From contig NZ_BMSV01000005.1 in the NCBI RefSeq assembly GCF_014649335.1, positions 1 through 64,000 on the forward strand: a stretch of DNA of 64,000 bases, in the 5' to 3' direction. Of this stretch, positions 19,495 through 26,446 are shown piece by piece (position 1 is the stretch's first letter; every line of letters begins with the position of its first letter). The notes under the pieces were generated by a model, which saw only the letters and a list, made by a program, of their open reading frames with translations, had not been told where the DNA came from and did not search any database. Made by a program: the position numbers and the translations under genes. The DNA comes from Streptomyces roseolilacinus (GTDB taxonomy: Bacteria; Actinomycetota; Actinomycetes; Streptomycetales; Streptomycetaceae).

Positions 19495-20017
19495 CGCACC
19501 CACCGAAGCCGAGCCCGTCCCGCAGCCGCGCCAGCACGCCGGTCGCCTGGCCGGAGGCCGGTGCGGCGGCGGCCGACGACGGCAGGTCGGTACGGATGAG
19601 ACTGGCCATCATCTCGGCTTCGCGTTCCTGGCGGGTGGAGTAGTCGGAGCGGGCGAGCATGCGGCGGACCGCCCGGGGGTCGAGATCGGTGAGGAGGGCC
19701 GCGATCCAGGAGTCGTCCTCGTCGAGGGCGTGGTGGTCGAACAGCATGTGGCCGATCTCGTGCAGCACGATGTGGTCCTGGTGCACACGGGTGGTCCGCT
19801 GCTCGTAGAAGATGTGGTCGTCCGTCGCGGTGGACAGCCACAGGCCGCAGGTGCCCGCCCTGGCCGCCTGCAGGGGCAGGGCGTGCAGGTGGATGGGCCG
19901 CCGCCGCTCCTCTCCCAGCCGCCGGCACAGGGCCTCGACCGAAAACGGCTGGGGGATGTGGAAGCCGCGCAGAACGGCCCGACATCGCCGGCGCAAGGCC
20001 ATGTCCCCGTGCAGCAT
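19484..20017 (-). CDS. ImmA/IrrE-family metallopeptidase
   Basis: 177 aa. The zinc peptidase motif HEIGH is at 86-90, followed by an acidic DEDD segment, and REAEMMASLI provides the likely third ligand Glu. ImmA/IrrE enzymes typically cleave a cognate XRE-type repressor. An XRE gene lies 140 bases upstream on the same strand, so regulated proteolysis of that repressor is the obvious model. The ATG at 20017 follows GAGGGGGAACACAC. The 11-base overlap with the downstream membrane-protein gene ties the two together. Confidence 0.88.
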   Translation of the reverse strand: MLHGDMALRRRCRAVLRGFHIPQPFSVEALCRRLGEERRRPIHLHALPLQAARAGTCGLWLSTATDDHIFYEQRTTRVHQDHIVLHEIGHMLFDHHALDEDDSWIAALLTDLDPRAVRRMLARSDYSTRQEREAEMMASLIRTDLPSSAAAAPASGQATGVLARLRDGLGFGGCDED

Positions 20018-20156
20018 GTGTGTTCCCCCTCTGCCCCGTCCCGGGCAGCGTCGGTACGTGTGGGTGTCGGAGGGCATCGCTACTCCCCACTGCGGGCCCC
20101 GGAACGCGGGGCTGCCGCCCGCGACGGTGGTCGACGTCGCGGGCCTCGGCGACGGT

Positions 20157-20681
20157 TCAGGACGTCGTGCCGGCCCCCGGGTCGTCCGCGTCCCCCGCGC
20201 CCGGGTCCCGCCCGGAGGCCGGGGACGACAACTGCTGGATCCTCCGGGCCTCGTCGACCATGGCGAGCAGGGCGTCGAGACTCGCGGGCGACAGGCCCTC
20301 CGCGCGCATGGCCAGGTTCCGCACCCGCGCGTCGCGCAGCGCCGACGCGAGGGCGAGCTGCGTGTTGACCCGCTCGGCCACGTCGTCGTTGAGGAAGTAC
20401 TCGGGGGGAACCCCGAAGAACGAGGCCAGGATGTCCAGTTGCTCCAGGGTGACGTTCCGCTTCTTGCCGGTGGCGAGTTCCCACAGGTACGTCCCCGAGA
20501 TGGTGCCCCCGGTCACGTCGCGGATCTCCTTGGCCAGCCGGGCGTAGCCGGGACGCCTGCGCTCGTCCGGGTAGTGGGCATCGAGGAGCTCGTTGAGCCG
20601 CTGCTGGAGTTTTCGCAGCAACGGCCTTCCGGGGGCGGGGGACTCGCCGGCGGCGGGGGGCTCGGGTTCGCTGGGTCCCAT
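20157..20681 (-). CDS. XRE-family helix-turn-helix regulator
   Basis: 174 aa from ATG 20681 (AGGA upstream); a TTG start at 20786 would add a Pro-rich extension. The HTH region lies at about 45-95, with RPGYARLAKEIRDVTGGTISGTYLWELATGKKR and the following FFGVPPEYFLNDD typical of XRE proteins in this class. It probably represses its own operon and is a likely target of the ImmA/IrrE peptidase downstream. The Pro-rich N-terminus and the DPGAGDADDPG tail look disordered. Confidence 0.88.
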   Translation of the reverse strand: MGPSEPEPPAAGESPAPGRPLLRKLQQRLNELLDAHYPDERRRPGYARLAKEIRDVTGGTISGTYLWELATGKKRNVTLEQLDILASFFGVPPEYFLNDDVAERVNTQLALASALRDARVRNLAMRAEGLSPASLDALLAMVDEARRIQQLSSPASGRDPGAGDADDPGAGTTS

Positions 20682-21203
20682 GGGAGGTCCTGGAGGGAGA
20701 GGTGGCGGAAGCGGGGGCGGCGCACCGTCCCCGGGGGACGGCGACCGGCCGCGGCCATCGAAACAGGCGTCCGCTGTAGTTGACAAGGGTGAGCGGAGAC
20801 ACGCGCCCCGCGATGGCCTGATCGTTTCGTTTCACCACCCGAACAGGCGGTGTGACCAGCGCAGTTGGTTGAAAATGCGACCGCGTCGTGGGGTTGGCGC
20901 ATTCCGGCCATCCGTTCCAGCGGACGGGTTGACCGTCCCTTGTCCGCTATGCGACGCTCACGCACCGCAGTCACCGTGCGCACCACTCTCCGGTACCGCG
21001 ACAGGCCGCAGGCTCCGCGCCCGTGTCCACAGGCTCCCGGCCGTACCCCGTGCGGCGCCGCGGTCCGCCCCCGCCGTCAGGGACGGGGCTGCCGGAACAC
21101 CGCGGGCGCGGCCGTACGCGCCGGCGCCGGACACGGTGGGGAATGCGAGTCGCGGCCGAGCCGCACCCGTTCGACCTCGCAGGAAGGTACGTCCGACAAC
21201 GTG
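20682..21203. other. 522-base divergent intergenic region
   Basis: This separates the minus-strand XRE gene from the plus-strand ParB-domain regulator and must hold both promoters. A TTGACA is present on the plus strand near 20780. I see no intact gene; the plus-strand frame entering the ParB gene here has Arg/Pro-rich, non-protein-like composition and no RBS-supported start. Confidence 0.5.
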
Positions 21204-22298
21204 ATGGAGATCGAGCACTTACCGACACAGACGCTGCCCCTGGACGCTCTGCGGACCGTGGGGTCCCCGCGTCTGTCCGGCCGGAACGACGAGCACGCCC
21301 GCATGCTCAGCGCCTCGCGCGACCCGCTTCCGCCCATCGTCGTCCACCGGGCCACGATGCGGGTCATCGACGGCGCCCACCGGGTGCACGCCGCGAGGCT
21401 CCGCGGTGACACGCACGTGCGCGCCCGCATGTTCGACGGTGACGAGAAGGACGCGTTCGTCCTGGCGGTGCGCGCGAACATCGCCCACGGGCTGCCGCTG
21501 ACGCTGGCCGACCGCACCAGCGCCGCCGCCCGCATCGTCGCCTCCCACCCGCACTGGTCCGACCGGGCCATCGCCGCCGAGACGGGGCTGTCCGAGCACA
21601 CCGTGGCCGCGGTGCGCAAGCGTTCAACTGCGCGCCCCTCGCAGTTGCACACCGCACCGGAAGCGAGGTCGCAGACCCCGGAGGCCGGTACCCCGCCGCC
21701 GGACGCCCGGCTGGGCCGCGACGGCCGGCTCCGGCCGACCGACGGCGCGCGGCGCAGAGCCCTGGCCGGCCGGCTGTTCGCGGAACGGCCCGACGCGACG
21801 CTGCGGGAAGTGGCCCGGCTCGCGGGCATCTCGCCCGCCACCGCGCGGGACGTGCGCATACGCATGCGCCGCGGGGAGGACCCGGTGCCGCCGCGCCGGC
21901 GCGCCGTGCGGAGCGCCGGCGGCTCCGGGCCCGTACCGGCCGGTCCCCCCGCGTCGTACGAGGGCGCGCCGGACAAGGGCGGGCCGGACAAGGACGCGTC
22001 GTACGGGGGCGCTCCGGGCAGGGGCGCCCCCGGCAAGGACGCCCCGGATCCGGCCGGCGGGTCCGGGGCGATCGTGGAGCAGCTGAGGAAGGACCCGTCG
22101 ATCCGGCTCAGCGGATCGGGCCGGTCGCTGCTGTCCTGGCTGGGCACGCACGTCGTGAGGCCGGCGGACTGCGCGGAGGTGGTGGCCCGCGTGCCGCCGC
22201 ACCGCACCGGTCAGGTGGCCCAACTGGCGCGCGAGTGCGCCCGGAACTGGCACCGGATCGCCCATCGGCTCGAGGAGTGCGCCGCCGCGGCGGAGTGA
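21204..22298 (+). CDS. StrR-like ParB-domain transcriptional regulator, likely cluster activator
   Basis: 364 aa. The N-terminal ParB/sulfiredoxin-like domain includes PPIVVHRATMRVIDGAHR (about 43-60) and a helix-turn-helix segment (SDRAIAAETGLSEHTVAAVRKR, about 115-137). A second HTH-like segment lies near 205-235 (TLREVARLAGISPATARDVR). A disordered Gly/Asp/Lys linker (about 250-290) precedes a conserved C-terminal helix bundle with RNWHRIAHRLEEC. This is the layout of StrR/NovG-type pathway-specific activators of antibiotic clusters, not of partition ParB. It sits directly upstream of the RiPP precursor gene, so it is the best candidate activator. GTG 21201 and ATG 21204 are adjacent possible starts. 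Confidence 0.85.
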   Translation: MEIEHLPTQTLPLDALRTVGSPRLSGRNDEHARMLSASRDPLPPIVVHRATMRVIDGAHRVHAARLRGDTHVRARMFDGDEKDAFVLAVRANIAHGLPLTLADRTSAAARIVASHPHWSDRAIAAETGLSEHTVAAVRKRSTARPSQLHTAPEARSQTPEAGTPPPDARLGRDGRLRPTDGARRRALAGRLFAERPDATLREVARLAGISPATARDVRIRMRRGEDPVPPRRRAVRSAGGSGPVPAGPPASYEGAPDKGGPDKDASYGGAPGRGAPGKDAPDPAGGSGAIVEQLRKDPSIRLSGSGRSLLSWLGTHVVRPADCAEVVARVPPHRTGQVAQLARECARNWHRIAHRLEECAAAAE

Positions 22299-22360
22299 CC
22301 GCGGCACGCCGCGCCCACCCCCGCCCGCACGGCGTCGCCGACGCCGCACCCGCGTCCGTA

Positions 22361-22414
22361 CCCGAACCCCTGCCCGCCCCCGAACCCCTGCCCGCCCCCG
22401 AACCCCTGCCCGCA
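22361..22414. repeat. Three tandem 18-bp units
   Basis: CCCGAACCCCTGCCCGCC occurs at 22361-22378, 22379-22396 and (last base A) 22397-22414. It lies in the intergenic region downstream of the ParB-domain gene. It may be simple slippage or a multi-copy protein-binding site. Confidence 0.6.
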
Positions 22415-22463
22415 CCCGCGCCCGCGGCCCCACGGCCGCGGCCCGTCACACCGGCACGGCGGC

Positions 22464-22496
22464 CGCCCGCATTCCTCACGCGAGGGAATGCGGGCG
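22464..22496. terminator. Hairpin upstream of the RiPP promoter
   Basis: Arms CGCCCGCATTCC and its complement GGAATGCGGGCG with a 9-base loop. It lies about 165 bases after the ParB-domain gene and 100 bases before the precursor promoter. It probably ends the regulator transcript and insulates the cluster. Confidence 0.5.
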
Positions 22497-22595
22497 CCCT
22501 GTCATTTCACCGGCACGCCCCGTCCGGGCAGCCGGGAGCGGAAATGCGGAACGCAGCCGAAGGGAATGCCGACCCGGGCGGGCAATTTCACTCCC

Positions 22596-22624
22596 TTGTC
22601 GCCCCGAACCTCGCTCCATAACCT
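22596..22624 (+). promoter_or_regulatory. Likely promoter of the RiPP precursor gene
   Basis: TTGTCG (22596-22601), a 17-base spacer, then TAACCT (22619-22624). This is a good match to the actinobacterial housekeeping promoter form TTGNCN-N17-TANNNT. It would give a leader of roughly 30 bases before the precursor ATG. Confidence 0.5.
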
Positions 22625-22659
22625 GAAGTCGTCCTGATCGAACCGAGAAAGGAGTTCCC

Positions 22660-22809
22660 ATGAATTCCCAGTTCGCCGACCCCTCGACGACTCAGATCAA
22701 CGCGATGCGCGAGGTCGACGTGGAGCGCGCCGACGCCGCGGTCTTCGAGATCGAGATCGAGGAAGTCGAGATGCTTCCCACGCTCCTGAAGCAGGGCTGC
22801 ATCTGCTGA
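22660..22809 (+). CDS. RiPP precursor peptide with C-terminal LLKQGCIC (trifolitoxin-like core)
   Basis: 49 aa: MNSQFADPSTTQINAMREVD, an acidic segment AVFEIEIEEVEM, then a C-terminus LPTLLKQGCIC. The start is certain: AAAGGAG five bases before the ATG, with a good promoter upstream. The layout (acidic amphipathic leader, short Cys-containing core at the extreme C-terminus) is that of precursors modified by YcaO/SagB systems, and such genes lie immediately downstream. The KQGC segment matches the modified RQGC of trifolitoxin (core DIGGSRQGCVA), while the final Cys suits the flavoprotein decarboxylase in this cluster. Leader cleavage is unassigned; around Glu37-Met38 or Met38-Leu39 is plausible. 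A hairpin follows the stop codon. No homologue search was possible. Confidence 0.8.
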   Translation: MNSQFADPSTTQINAMREVDVERADAAVFEIEIEEVEMLPTLLKQGCIC

Positions 22810-22819
22810 ACACGACTCC

Positions 22820-22853
22820 GGGGGCCCGGCGCGGCGAGCCGCGTCGGGCCCCC
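22820..22853 (+). terminator. Attenuator-like hairpin between precursor gene and biosynthetic genes
   Basis: Arms GGGGGCCCGGCGCGGC (22820-22835) and GCCGCGTCGGGCCCCC (22838-22853) pair with a single G-T wobble position. It begins 10 bases after the precursor stop and ends before the GNAT gene's RBS. RiPP clusters often have such a partial terminator to keep peptide mRNA in excess. Confidence 0.6.
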
Positions 22854-22888
22854 GGGCCCACCCCCGTACGAAAGGGACGCAACGGCAC

Positions 22889-23485
22889 ATGAACCTGCAC
22901 GACTCGGTTTCCGCGGTCACCCGCCGGGCCCGGGAGGACGACGCCGGCCCCATCGCGGAGGTCCAGGCGGCCGCGTGGCGCGCGGCCTACGCGGGCATCC
23001 TCCCGGCCGCGGAGCTCGACGGCCTGGACACCACCGCGCTCGCCGGCTTCTGGCGCACGCAGATCGCGGCGGCGGACGAGGCGTCCGCCCATGTGCTCGT
23101 CCACGACGACGGGGAGGGGGTCGCGGGTTTCTCCGCCTTCGGGCCGGCCCGCGACGACGACCTCCGGCAGCGGCCGGACACCGAGGAGCTCTACGCCTTC
23201 TACGCCCGGCCGGAGCGCTGGGACCGGGGCGTGGGGCGCGAACTGATGCGCTCCACCCTCTCCGTGTGGGCCGGGAAGGGCACGCGGACCGCGTACCTGT
23301 GGGTGCTGGAGCGCAACGAACGGGGCCGCGCCTTCTACGAGAAGGGCGGCTGGCGGCCCGACCCCGCGGCCGCGCCCTCCGGGTCCGAACCCGGTGCGAT
23401 GGAGATCCGCTACCTCCTGTCCGAGCCGCGGGCGCGCCGCACGGCGGCGGGGACAGGGCCCGACTTCCGGACGAAAGGACGGTGA
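22889..23485 (+). CDS. GNAT N-acetyltransferase of the RiPP cluster
   Basis: 198 aa. The GNAT fold is evident: an N-terminal TRRAREDDAGPIAEVQAAAWRAAYAGIL segment, the acetyl-CoA loop region ERWDRGVGRELMRST (about 110-125) and the closing LWVLERNERGRAFYEKGGW (about 137-155). It starts at ATG 22889 after AAAGGGA. As the first enzyme gene after the precursor, it could acetylate the N-terminus of the released peptide or the core Lys, or act in self-protection. These roles are inferred from position only. Confidence 0.82.
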   Translation: MNLHDSVSAVTRRAREDDAGPIAEVQAAAWRAAYAGILPAAELDGLDTTALAGFWRTQIAAADEASAHVLVHDDGEGVAGFSAFGPARDDDLRQRPDTEELYAFYARPERWDRGVGRELMRSTLSVWAGKGTRTAYLWVLERNERGRAFYEKGGWRPDPAAAPSGSEPGAMEIRYLLSEPRARRTAAGTGPDFRTKGR

Positions 23486-23489
23486 CGCG

Positions 23490-24578
23490 GTGCGCGTCCG
23501 CTGTGCGATGGACCTCCAGTTACGGCGGGTGGGCGAGCGGTCCTACGTGCACAGCCCCTGCGGGCTGCGCTCGTACAGCGTGCGACTCCTGCGGGACGAG
23601 CACCTGCTCACCCTGCTGACCGGCCTGCGGCAGTGGACGCCGCGGGACGACGCGGCCGGCCGGATCGCCGGGCGCACCGGTGTGTCCCGCGAGGCCGCCG
23701 AGCGCGAGATCGACCGCCTGCTGGACCTCGGCGTGCTCGTCGCCGACGACCCCGGGCAGCGGGACCTGTTCGCCGGACGCGAGCGGTGGCACGCGTACGG
23801 CTGGGCCGACGCGTTCAGCTACCAGGCGGCCACCGACGCCATCCCCCGGGTCGACTACGGCCACCAGGACGGCCAGCGCCACGACGTGGCGCTGATGCGG
23901 GAGTACACCCGCGAGGAGGAACCGCCGCCCCTCCACATGCCGCCGGTGGCCGACCGCCTCGTCCCCCTCCCCCCACCCCGCACGGCCGTGGGCGTCCCGA
24001 TCGCCGACGTCCTGGATCCCCCGGGACGCCCCACGTCCGGCGCGCCGTCGCCGCGCACCCTCCAGGACCTCGTGCAGGTCCTGTGGTTCGGAGCCGGCAA
24101 GGTCGGCACCAAGAGGCTGCCCGTCACCGGGGAGCACATCCGCAAGGCCAGCCCGTCGGGCGGCAGCCGGCACCCCACCGAGGCGTACGTCCTGGCCCTG
24201 GACATCGAGGGCCTCGACAACGGGATGTACCACTACTCCGTCAAGGAACACGCCCTGGAGTGCATCGCGGACGGGATCGATCCGGAATGGGTCGAGAAGA
24301 AGGTCGTCGGCGTGTCCCGCTGGGACATGGCGCGCCCCTCGGCCGTCCTGGTCCTCACCAGCCGCGCCGAACTCAGTATGTACAGGTATCGGGAGAGCCA
24401 TTCGTACCGGGTTCTCCACTACGACGCCGGACACGTCCTGGAAACGATGGCGATGGTGGCCGCGGGAATGGGATGGCGCACCCTGCGCGCCTTCTCCGTG
24501 AACGAGGCGGCGGTGGCCCAGGCACTGGGCAACGACCGGCTGCTCAATCCCGCTCTGGCTTTCATGGCGCTCGCTTAG
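23490..24578 (+). CDS. SagB-type flavin dehydrogenase with N-terminal winged-helix region
   Basis: 362 aa from GTG 23490 (AAAGGA upstream). Residues about 1-95 look like a winged-helix or leader-binding domain (DEHLLTLLTGLRQWTPRDD ... VSREAAEREIDRLLDLGVL). The rest is SagB/nitroreductase-like: SPSGGSRHPTEAYVLAL, GMYHYSVKEHALE, and YRYRESHSYRVLHYDAGHVLETM. SagB enzymes use FMN to oxidise azolines to azoles. Trifolitoxin needs two proteins of this family (TfxB and TfxC), and this one and the next are the best counterparts by position and size. It follows the GNAT gene by four bases and is clearly co-transcribed. Confidence 0.85.
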   Translation: MRVRCAMDLQLRRVGERSYVHSPCGLRSYSVRLLRDEHLLTLLTGLRQWTPRDDAAGRIAGRTGVSREAAEREIDRLLDLGVLVADDPGQRDLFAGRERWHAYGWADAFSYQAATDAIPRVDYGHQDGQRHDVALMREYTREEEPPPLHMPPVADRLVPLPPPRTAVGVPIADVLDPPGRPTSGAPSPRTLQDLVQVLWFGAGKVGTKRLPVTGEHIRKASPSGGSRHPTEAYVLALDIEGLDNGMYHYSVKEHALECIADGIDPEWVEKKVVGVSRWDMARPSAVLVLTSRAELSMYRYRESHSYRVLHYDAGHVLETMAMVAAGMGWRTLRAFSVNEAAVAQALGNDRLLNPALAFMALA

Positions 24579-24599
24579 GAAGAGAGAAAGGTGGAAGTC

Positions 24600-25676
24600 A
24601 TGGCGTCGTACACCCTCAATGAATTGATGAGGGTCCGGATCGAGGAACCGCTCGTGTGCGACCTCCTGCTGGAGGGCACCTCCGTCCGGCTGCCCGACAC
24701 GCGCCTCCTCGCGTTCCTCGGCGGGCTCACGGAGCCGCGGGACGAGGACGCCCTGGCCGGGCTCTGCGCGGACGCCACGGGATGGGACCGGGAGCGGTGC
24801 CGGGCGGTGGTGGCCCGGCTCATCACGTCCGGCGTGCTGCGGGAGTCGTCCTTCGAGCACCCCCTCCTCGACGAGGCGGAGCGCTGGCGGAAGTACGGGT
24901 GGCTCGACGCCCTCATCCTGCACTGCCGGACGGAGGGGCAACCGTACGGCGACGTCGTGGACGCCGCCCGGCCGAGCGACCCCGACGCGGTGCTCCGGGA
25001 GCGCGTCGACCGCCACGGGCCGCCGTCCTTCTGGAAGCACGTGGACACCGACCACCACGTCGCCCTGCCCGAACCGGCCGACTACCCGGACCGCGACCTG
25101 GGGGAGGTGCTGCTGGCGCGCCGCACCCACGTCCCCTGGACCGGCGTGCCCATGACGGCCCCCCGCGTGAGCCGGCTGCTGCGCGACGTCAACCGCCCGC
25201 TCGTGGAGATGCGCAGGCGCGCGGAGCGGGAGTACACCACCCGCCCCTCGGTCCTCCTGGAGAACACCTACGGGGACATCGAGACGTATTTCGCGGCCTT
25301 CGACGTCGACGGCGTGGAACCCGGGCTCTACCACTACGACCCGGCCGGCCACCGGCTCTCGCTCGTGCGGCGGGGCGACCTCAGGGAGCAGGTCCGGACC
25401 GCGTTCACCGGTCAGGAGAGGGCGGCCGGGGGCTCCTGCGCGCTGCTGCTGTCCGTGGTGTGGGAGCGCCACATGTTCCGGTACGCGCACGACTCGCGGG
25501 CGTACCGGACCGTCATGACGATCCTCGGCCAGTTCGCGCAGCGCTACCTGGTGGCGCTGACGGCCCTGGGGTTCACGACCTTCCCCACGCCCGCCCACCT
25601 CCCGGAGGAGACGGACGCCCTGATCGGCACGCGGCGGTTCGAGGAGTCGGGCGTCTACCTGGTCGCGGCCGGGTGA
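24600..25676 (+). CDS. Second SagB-like protein, divergent flavin site
   Basis: 358 aa from ATG 24600 (GTG 24591 is possible). The N-terminal 90 residues again suggest a winged-helix module (RLPDTRLLAFLGGLTEPRD ... VVARLITSGVL). The C-terminal part keeps the SagB outline (LLARRTH, GLYHYDPAGHRLSLV, FRYAHDSRAYRTVMTILGQFAQRYLVALTALGF), but the usual SAGxxYP flavin-phosphate motif is replaced by NTYGDIETYFAAFDV. It may be a partner subunit or catalyse a different oxidation. It lies 21 bases after the first SagB gene. Confidence 0.8.
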   Translation: MASYTLNELMRVRIEEPLVCDLLLEGTSVRLPDTRLLAFLGGLTEPRDEDALAGLCADATGWDRERCRAVVARLITSGVLRESSFEHPLLDEAERWRKYGWLDALILHCRTEGQPYGDVVDAARPSDPDAVLRERVDRHGPPSFWKHVDTDHHVALPEPADYPDRDLGEVLLARRTHVPWTGVPMTAPRVSRLLRDVNRPLVEMRRRAEREYTTRPSVLLENTYGDIETYFAAFDVDGVEPGLYHYDPAGHRLSLVRRGDLREQVRTAFTGQERAAGGSCALLLSVVWERHMFRYAHDSRAYRTVMTILGQFAQRYLVALTALGFTTFPTPAHLPEETDALIGTRRFEESGVYLVAAG

Positions 25677-25687
25677 GGGGCGGTCCG

Positions 25688-26446
25688 ATGAGCGCGGCGC
25701 AGCGGCTCGACGACGCCGATCCGCCGGCGGAGTGGTTCGTCCAGGCGGCCCTGGGCTTCCACCGGCACAGCACCTACGGGAACTTCCCCGAACCGGCGCC
25801 GGCCGGCCTCCTCCCCGGCTCCGGGACGGGCGGCGCACCGGACGACGCCGACGCCCCTCCCCCCGGGGCCGACGGCGCCCCCCGACACGGCGGACCCGAG
25901 GAGCTCGTCCGCCTGGTCGCCGGGCGGCGCTCCCGCAGGACGAGGACGGGGAGGCTGAGCGCGCGGTCCCTCACCCGCGCCCTGGGCGCCGCCCTCGCAC
26001 CGGACCCCGCCACCGGCCGGTACCCGTACCCGAGCGCCGGCGGCTGCTACGCGGTGTCCCTGCACGCCGTCGTCCAGGACGTCGCCGGGCTGGCGCGCGG
26101 CGTCCACCCGTGGGACCCCGCCACCGGCGCCCTCGCGCCCCGGCGACCGGACGCCGACGCCGACGTGCCGGGCCTCCTGCGCACCACCGTGATCCGCCCG
26201 TCACAGGTCCAGGCGGTGCTGATGCTCACCGCCGACCTGGAGGTCTACGGGGCGCGCTACGGGGAGCGCGGATACCGGTACGCGCTGCTGGAGGCCGGGC
26301 ACATGGGGCAGAACCTCACCCTGGCCCTGCACCTGCTGGGAATCGCGAACTGCCCGGTGGGCGGCTTCCTCGACGACCGCGCGGCGCGGCTGCTGCACCC
26401 GGACCGGCCGCTGCTGCTCCCCGTGTACGGGGTGGTGCTGCCATGA
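25688..26446 (+). CDS. Third SagB-type flavin dehydrogenase, canonical
   Basis: 252 aa, lacking the N-terminal module of the first two. It carries the full SagB signature: VAGRRSRR at about 78-85, YPYPSAGGCYAVSLH (about 114-128), YGERGYRYALLEAGHMGQN (about 190-208) and a C-terminal NCPVGGFLDDRAARLL. It is the most likely FMN-dependent azoline-to-azole dehydrogenase of the set. The ATG at 25688 follows GAGGGG. Its stop overlaps the YcaO start (ATGA), implying coupled translation. Confidence 0.88.
   Translation: MSAAQRLDDADPPAEWFVQAALGFHRHSTYGNFPEPAPAGLLPGSGTGGAPDDADAPPPGADGAPRHGGPEELVRLVAGRRSRRTRTGRLSARSLTRALGAALAPDPATGRYPYPSAGGCYAVSLHAVVQDVAGLARGVHPWDPATGALAPRRPDADADVPGLLRTTVIRPSQVQAVLMLTADLEVYGARYGERGYRYALLEAGHMGQNLTLALHLLGIANCPVGGFLDDRAARLLHPDRPLLLPVYGVVLP

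Larger units (their letters stand above)
22299..22659. other. 361-base region between the regulator and the RiPP precursor
   Basis: It contains an 18-bp tandem repeat, a terminator-like hairpin and a promoter just before the precursor gene (annotated separately). No gene is supported; the plus-strand frame PEPLPAPEPLPA is a translation of the tandem repeat and lacks an RBS. Confidence 0.6.

Noticed and set aside
19484..20681. XRE plus ImmA/IrrE genes as the edge of an integrative element or prophage
   Set aside because: No integrase, excisionase, phage structural or conjugation genes, and no att-like direct repeats were seen nearby.
21204..22298. ParB-domain gene as a partition locus or plasmid/chromosome origin
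   Set aside because: There is no parA and no parS-like sites; the C-terminal layout and position fit StrR-type regulators.
22361..22414. Short tandem repeat considered as a CRISPR array
   Set aside because: Units are directly adjacent with no spacers and only three copies exist; no cas genes are present.
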